This document shows positions 58,895 through 61,929 of a stretch of DNA of 61,929 nucleotides, piece after piece (within the stretch, counting starts at the first letter, position 1; each line of letters opens with the position of its first letter). The notes under the pieces were generated by a model that was not told where the DNA came from, made no database searches, and saw nothing but the letters and a program-made list of their open reading frames with translations. Origin of the DNA: Planctomycetota bacterium (GTDB lineage: Bacteria; Planctomycetota; B15-G4). The position numbers were made by a program, and so were the translations under genes. The stretch is from NCBI GenBank assembly GCA_029259695.1, contig JAJDEQ010000099.1, positions 1 to 61,929 on the forward strand. The letters are read 5' to 3'.

Positions 58895-60091
58895 ATGAGC
58901 ATCGCCGCGTGGATCGAACGCGCCGCCCGTCACGGCGCCAGCGACCTGCACTTGGAGACCGGGCTGCCGGTCACCCTGCGCGTGCGCGGGGCGCTGCACA
59001 CGCTGGGCCCACCGATCCAGCCCGCCGAGGTCCAGGCCATGGTGCGCGACGCGGTGGGCGACGCGCGCTGGGGCGACTTCGTGGAGCGCGGTTCGGCTGA
59101 CCTGGCCCGGGTCATCGCCGGCATGCGCTGCCGCATCAACGCACTCCACACCCAACGCGGCCTGGGACTGGCGGTGCGGCTGCTGGCCGACGGACCGGTC
59201 ACGCTCGAGGCGCTCAACCTGCACCCCGACCTCGCGCGACTCGTCGAGCCCGCGCACGGCCTGGTGATCGTCAGCGGGCCCACCGGCAGCGGCAAGTCCT
59301 CCACCCTCGCGGCCCTCGTGCAGCACATCAACCTGAACGCGGCGCGCCACATCGTGACCATCGAGCAGCCCATCGAGTACGACCTGCGGCCGGCCCGATC
59401 CTTCATCCGGCAACGGGAAGTGGGACGCCACACGCCCTCATTCCAGCAGGCGCTGCTCGACTCCATGCGCGAGGACATCGACGTGCTCATGGTGGGCGAG
59501 ATGCGCGAACGGGACACGATGCGGCTCACGCTCGACGCCTGCGAGACCGGTCACCTGGTGCTGACGACGTTGCACTCCTCGAGCGTGGTCGAGGCGATCC
59601 AGCGACTGGTCTCGGCCTTCCCCGCCGAGGAGCAACCGAGCGTGTGCGCGCAACTCGCCGACGTGCTCGTGGGCGTGGTCTCGCAGGGACTCCAGTTCCG
59701 CGACGAGTTGGGCCACCGCGTGCCCGAGTGCGAGGTGCTCGTGGCCAACTCCGGCGTGCGTTCGATCCTGCGCCAGGGCCAGTTCTTCAAGTTGACCTCG
59801 GCCATCCAGACCGGCCGCGCGGACGGCATGTGGCCCCGGGCCCTGTATCGGGAGTGGCTCGACCGACGCACGCAGTGGGCCACGCCGAGCGACGCACGCC
59901 CCGACCTCGGCTTGCCGGACGACGCGCCCTCCGCTCTCCCGCTTGAGCCGCACGAGGGCCCTGCGACGGACGTGTCGGCGCCCGGGCCCCCGGTCGACGA
60001 GCCGCAACCCGACGACGGGAGCGAGAACGTGATCGTGATCGAGCCCGAGGAGCGGCGCATCGCCGACATCCTGTCCGACCTCGAGGACTGA
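58895..60091 (+). CDS. pilT: PilT-like type IV pilus retraction ATPase
   Basis: The 398-residue protein is a secretion/pilus AAA-type ATPase of PilT form: N-terminal ASDLHLETGLPVTLRVRG, Walker A GPTGSGKS at 128-135, the Asp-box region TIEQPIEYDL, Walker B VLMVGEMRERDTMRL and the His-box GHLVLTTLHSSS. PilT drives pilus retraction and twitching. The C-terminus carries an acidic tail of about 75 residues ending IADILSDLED that normal PilT lacks. ATG 58895 is chosen for its GCGGAGG at a five-base spacing; a GTG at 58832 is in frame but unsupported. No other pilus genes are here. Confidence 0.9.
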   Translation: MSIAAWIERAARHGASDLHLETGLPVTLRVRGALHTLGPPIQPAEVQAMVRDAVGDARWGDFVERGSADLARVIAGMRCRINALHTQRGLGLAVRLLADGPVTLEALNLHPDLARLVEPAHGLVIVSGPTGSGKSSTLAALVQHINLNAARHIVTIEQPIEYDLRPARSFIRQREVGRHTPSFQQALLDSMREDIDVLMVGEMRERDTMRLTLDACETGHLVLTTLHSSSVVEAIQRLVSAFPAEEQPSVCAQLADVLVGVVSQGLQFRDELGHRVPECEVLVANSGVRSILRQGQFFKLTSAIQTGRADGMWPRALYREWLDRRTQWATPSDARPDLGLPDDAPSALPLEPHEGPATDVSAPGPPVDEPQPDDGSENVIVIEPEERRIADILSDLED

Positions 60092-60112
60092 GCACGGGAG
60101 CGCCGCAGCCCG

Positions 60113-60688
60113 TCAACGCGGCGCGCGTTCCCGCGCGGCCTCCCACTCCCGGCGCAACAGCGAGAACAGCACCACGTCGACGAAACGCCCCTTCTCGTAC
60201 TCGCGTTCGCGCAGCAGGCCTTCGCGCGTGAAGCCGTTCCTCGACAGCACCCGCATCGAGGCCTCGTTCGCAGGGTCGGTCCCGGCCTCGATGCGGTTGA
60301 TGCGCAGGCCGTCGAAGTGCGCGAAGGCCCACGCCACCGCCGCGCCCACCGCCTCGCCGGCGTAGCCCCTGCCCCAGGCCTCACGGGTGAGCGCGTAGCC
60401 CAGCTCCGCGATGCGCGGGGCCGGCCGCCACTGCAGGCCCACGTCACCCAGGTAGGCGCCGTCGGCCCGCCGCTCGACGGCCCAGCGGATCCCCGTGCCG
60501 CCCGGAAAACGAGCGGCGAAGCGTTCGACGAGTTCGACCGCCTGCTCCCGGCGCTCGAACGTGGGCAGGTCGTAGTAGCGGGTGACCTCGTCATCCGCGT
60601 AGGTGCCGAACACGCCGTCGGCGTCGGCCGGCCCGAAGGCGCGCAACAGCAGGCGGGCCGTCGTCAGCTTCGGGAAGTCGCCGGTCAT
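60113..60688 (-). CDS. GNAT family N-acetyltransferase (RimJ/RimL-like)
   Basis: A 191-residue acetyl-CoA-dependent transferase. It opens with the RimJ-type TARLLLRAFGPADAD, has the pre-motif A ELGYALTREAWGRGYAGEAV with the acetyl-CoA-binding RGYAGE, and the following IEAGTDPANEASMRVLSRNGF. The substrate is unknown: a protein N-terminus, ribosomal protein or small molecule. ATG 60688 has GAGGA six bases upstream. It lies convergent to pilT and divergent from the TAXI gene. Confidence 0.9.
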   Translation of the reverse strand: MTGDFPKLTTARLLLRAFGPADADGVFGTYADDEVTRYYDLPTFERREQAVELVERFAARFPGGTGIRWAVERRADGAYLGDVGLQWRPAPRIAELGYALTREAWGRGYAGEAVGAAVAWAFAHFDGLRINRIEAGTDPANEASMRVLSRNGFTREGLLREREYEKGRFVDVVLFSLLRREWEAARERAPR

Positions 60689-60798
60689 CTCCGATCCTCG
60701 TGCGGCCCGGCCCCCCTGCCGTCACCCTGCGCGGGGGTGGATCCGGCCGGCGGATGTTCCATGATGGGTCATCCTCTCCGGTCTGGGAGCCCGACGCC

Positions 60799-61929
60799 AT
60801 GGCGACACCCGCAGCAACCGACGCATCGACCGGGAACGGAGATCGCGGCGCTGGGACCGGCGAGGGCGGCACCGCCTTCGGCGTCTGGGGTGCGGTGCTG
60901 CTGATCGCGGCCGTGGGCTTCTACGTGGCGTACCAATACGTCGGTCCGCCGCCCCCCCGGTCGATCACCCTGGCCACCGGCTCGCCCCAGGGTGCCTATC
61001 ACGCCTTCGGCACGCTCTACCGCGAGACCCTCGCCACGCACGGCATCGAGCTCGTGCTGCGCCCGTCCGCCGGTTCGCTCGAGAACATCGCCCTGCTGCG
61101 CGCGGGTGACGCCGACGTGGCCTTCGTCCAGGGCGGGACGATTCCCGGCAGCCCGGTCCCTCCGGGGAGCGCGGAGCTGGTCGGGATCGCCGGCCTCTAC
61201 CACGAGCCGTTGTGGATCTTCCACCGGGCCGAACTCGAGTTCGAGCAACTGAACGAACTGGCCGGCCGATCGATCCAGGTCGGCGGCAGCGGCAGCGGCA
61301 CGCGCGCCGTCGCGATCCAGATCCTGGCCCTCAACGACGTCAGCGCCGACACGGCGACGCTGCACGAACTCCCCACCGACGACGCCATCGAGCGCCTGCT
61401 CGGCGGCGAGCTCGACGCGCTGTTCCTCGTGGCCGGTCTCGACGCCGCCCCGGTGCGCCGACTGCTGCAACACGAGGGCGACGAGCTGCGCTTGTTCGAG
61501 TTCGGGCGCGAGTTGGCCTACGAGCGGATCCTGCGCTCCCTCGACCACGTCGTGCTGGCCGAGGGTCAGGTGGACCTGGGGGCCAACGTCCCCGACCGGC
61601 CGGTGGACCTGCTCGCGCCGCTGGCCACGCTCGTCGCCGGGGCCGAGTTGCACCCGGCCCTGGTCCCGTTGCTGATCGAGGCCGCCGAACACGCACACGC
61701 TTCCGGCGGGTCGTTCGAAGACGAGGGCCAGTACCCGTCAGCGCTCGGAGTGGACGTCCCGCTCGCCACTGCCGCGCGGCACTACTACAGCTCGGGCCGC
61801 TCGTTCCTCTACCGCGTGCTGCCGTTCCAGCTCGCAGCCGTGCTCGATCGGCTCAAGATCCTGCTGCTGCCCCTGATCACCCTGCTGTTGCCGCTGTTCA
61901 AGCTCGCGCCGCCGCTGTACCGCTGGCGC
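60799..61929 (+). CDS. TAXI family TRAP-type solute-binding protein (C-terminus cut by window)
   Basis: The 377 residues seen begin with a cytoplasmic Gly-rich stretch, one N-terminal membrane segment (GVWGAVLLIAAVGFYVAYQY) and then a periplasmic binding fold of TAXI type: SITLATGSPQGAYHAFG, VLRPSAGSLENIALLRAGDADVAFVQ and RSIQVGGSGSGTRAVAIQI. Near the window end a second hydrophobic region (ILLLPLITLLLPLFKL) starts, so the protein is membrane-anchored at both ends, unlike free periplasmic TRAP receptors. The ligand, perhaps glutamate-like or another organic acid, is unknown. GGGAG lies ten bases before the ATG. Confidence 0.88.
   Translation, partial: MATPAATDASTGNGDRGAGTGEGGTAFGVWGAVLLIAAVGFYVAYQYVGPPPPRSITLATGSPQGAYHAFGTLYRETLATHGIELVLRPSAGSLENIALLRAGDADVAFVQGGTIPGSPVPPGSAELVGIAGLYHEPLWIFHRAELEFEQLNELAGRSIQVGGSGSGTRAVAIQILALNDVSADTATLHELPTDDAIERLLGGELDALFLVAGLDAAPVRRLLQHEGDELRLFEFGRELAYERILRSLDHVVLAEGQVDLGANVPDRPVDLLAPLATLVAGAELHPALVPLLIEAAEHAHASGGSFEDEGQYPSALGVDVPLATAARHYYSSGRSFLYRVLPFQLAAVLDRLKILLLPLITLLLPLFKLAPPLYRWR

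Overview
The window is very GC-rich, and long antisense ORFs run opposite most genes. It comes from a Gram-negative-type bacterium: it encodes Kdo transferase, SecA, signal peptidase II, lipoproteins and a PilT-type ATPase. Several traits suggest a planctomycete or a close relative: secreted proteins built from choice-of-anchor D, malectin, PA14, IPT/TIG, sugar-dehydrogenase-like and Kelch modules, a lysine/alanine-rich DksA-like protein, and a GSxP/DLS-type secretory module. This is an inference from protein style; there is no rRNA or tRNA in the window to anchor it.

Layout. 1-8.7 kb (all minus strand): metK (cut by the window edge), waaA, secA, a receiver-domain protein, pyrD, lspA and a histone-H1-like/DksA zinc-finger protein. 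8.8-13.8 kb: xerD (plus), then uvrB-uvrC (minus), with a dense short-repeat tract between the convergent xerD and uvrC ends. 14-20.8 kb: two secreted or membrane hypotheticals (plus), a NIL-domain protein, a secreted hypothetical, and a compact operon of a coiled-coil membrane protein, a peptidase-like pseudoenzyme and epmA (minus). 20.8-26.8 kb: transport genes (NhaC-type antiporter, MFS, NSS symporter) and a TPR lipoprotein. 26.9-40.2 kb: polA, an SDR/DUF2867 protein, pyrC, a SpoIIE-type phosphatase divergent from a STAS protein, comF, a small membrane protein and gatCAB. 40.2-54.8 kb: accessory, secreted-protein region with an HExxH lipoprotein, two paralogous giant multidomain exported proteins flanking a Kelch protein, a Cys-rich secreted protein and a small HExxH protein. 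55-61.9 kb: YceI protein, polysaccharide deacetylase, GT4 glycosyltransferase, EamA transporter, PilT-like ATPase, GNAT acetyltransferase and a TAXI-type binding protein cut by the window edge.

Genes are tightly packed and many are translationally coupled by 4-base GTGA or ATGA overlaps (secA-waaA, TPR lipoprotein-NSS, phosphatase-pyrC, gatC-gatA-gatB, GT4-EamA, coiled-coil-M48-like). Several starts have a -10-like box only 6-11 bases upstream and no Shine-Dalgarno sequence, suggesting leaderless mRNAs. Short tandem duplications of 15-35 bp recur in intergenic gaps. No tRNA, rRNA, CRISPR array, insertion sequence or prophage was recognised.
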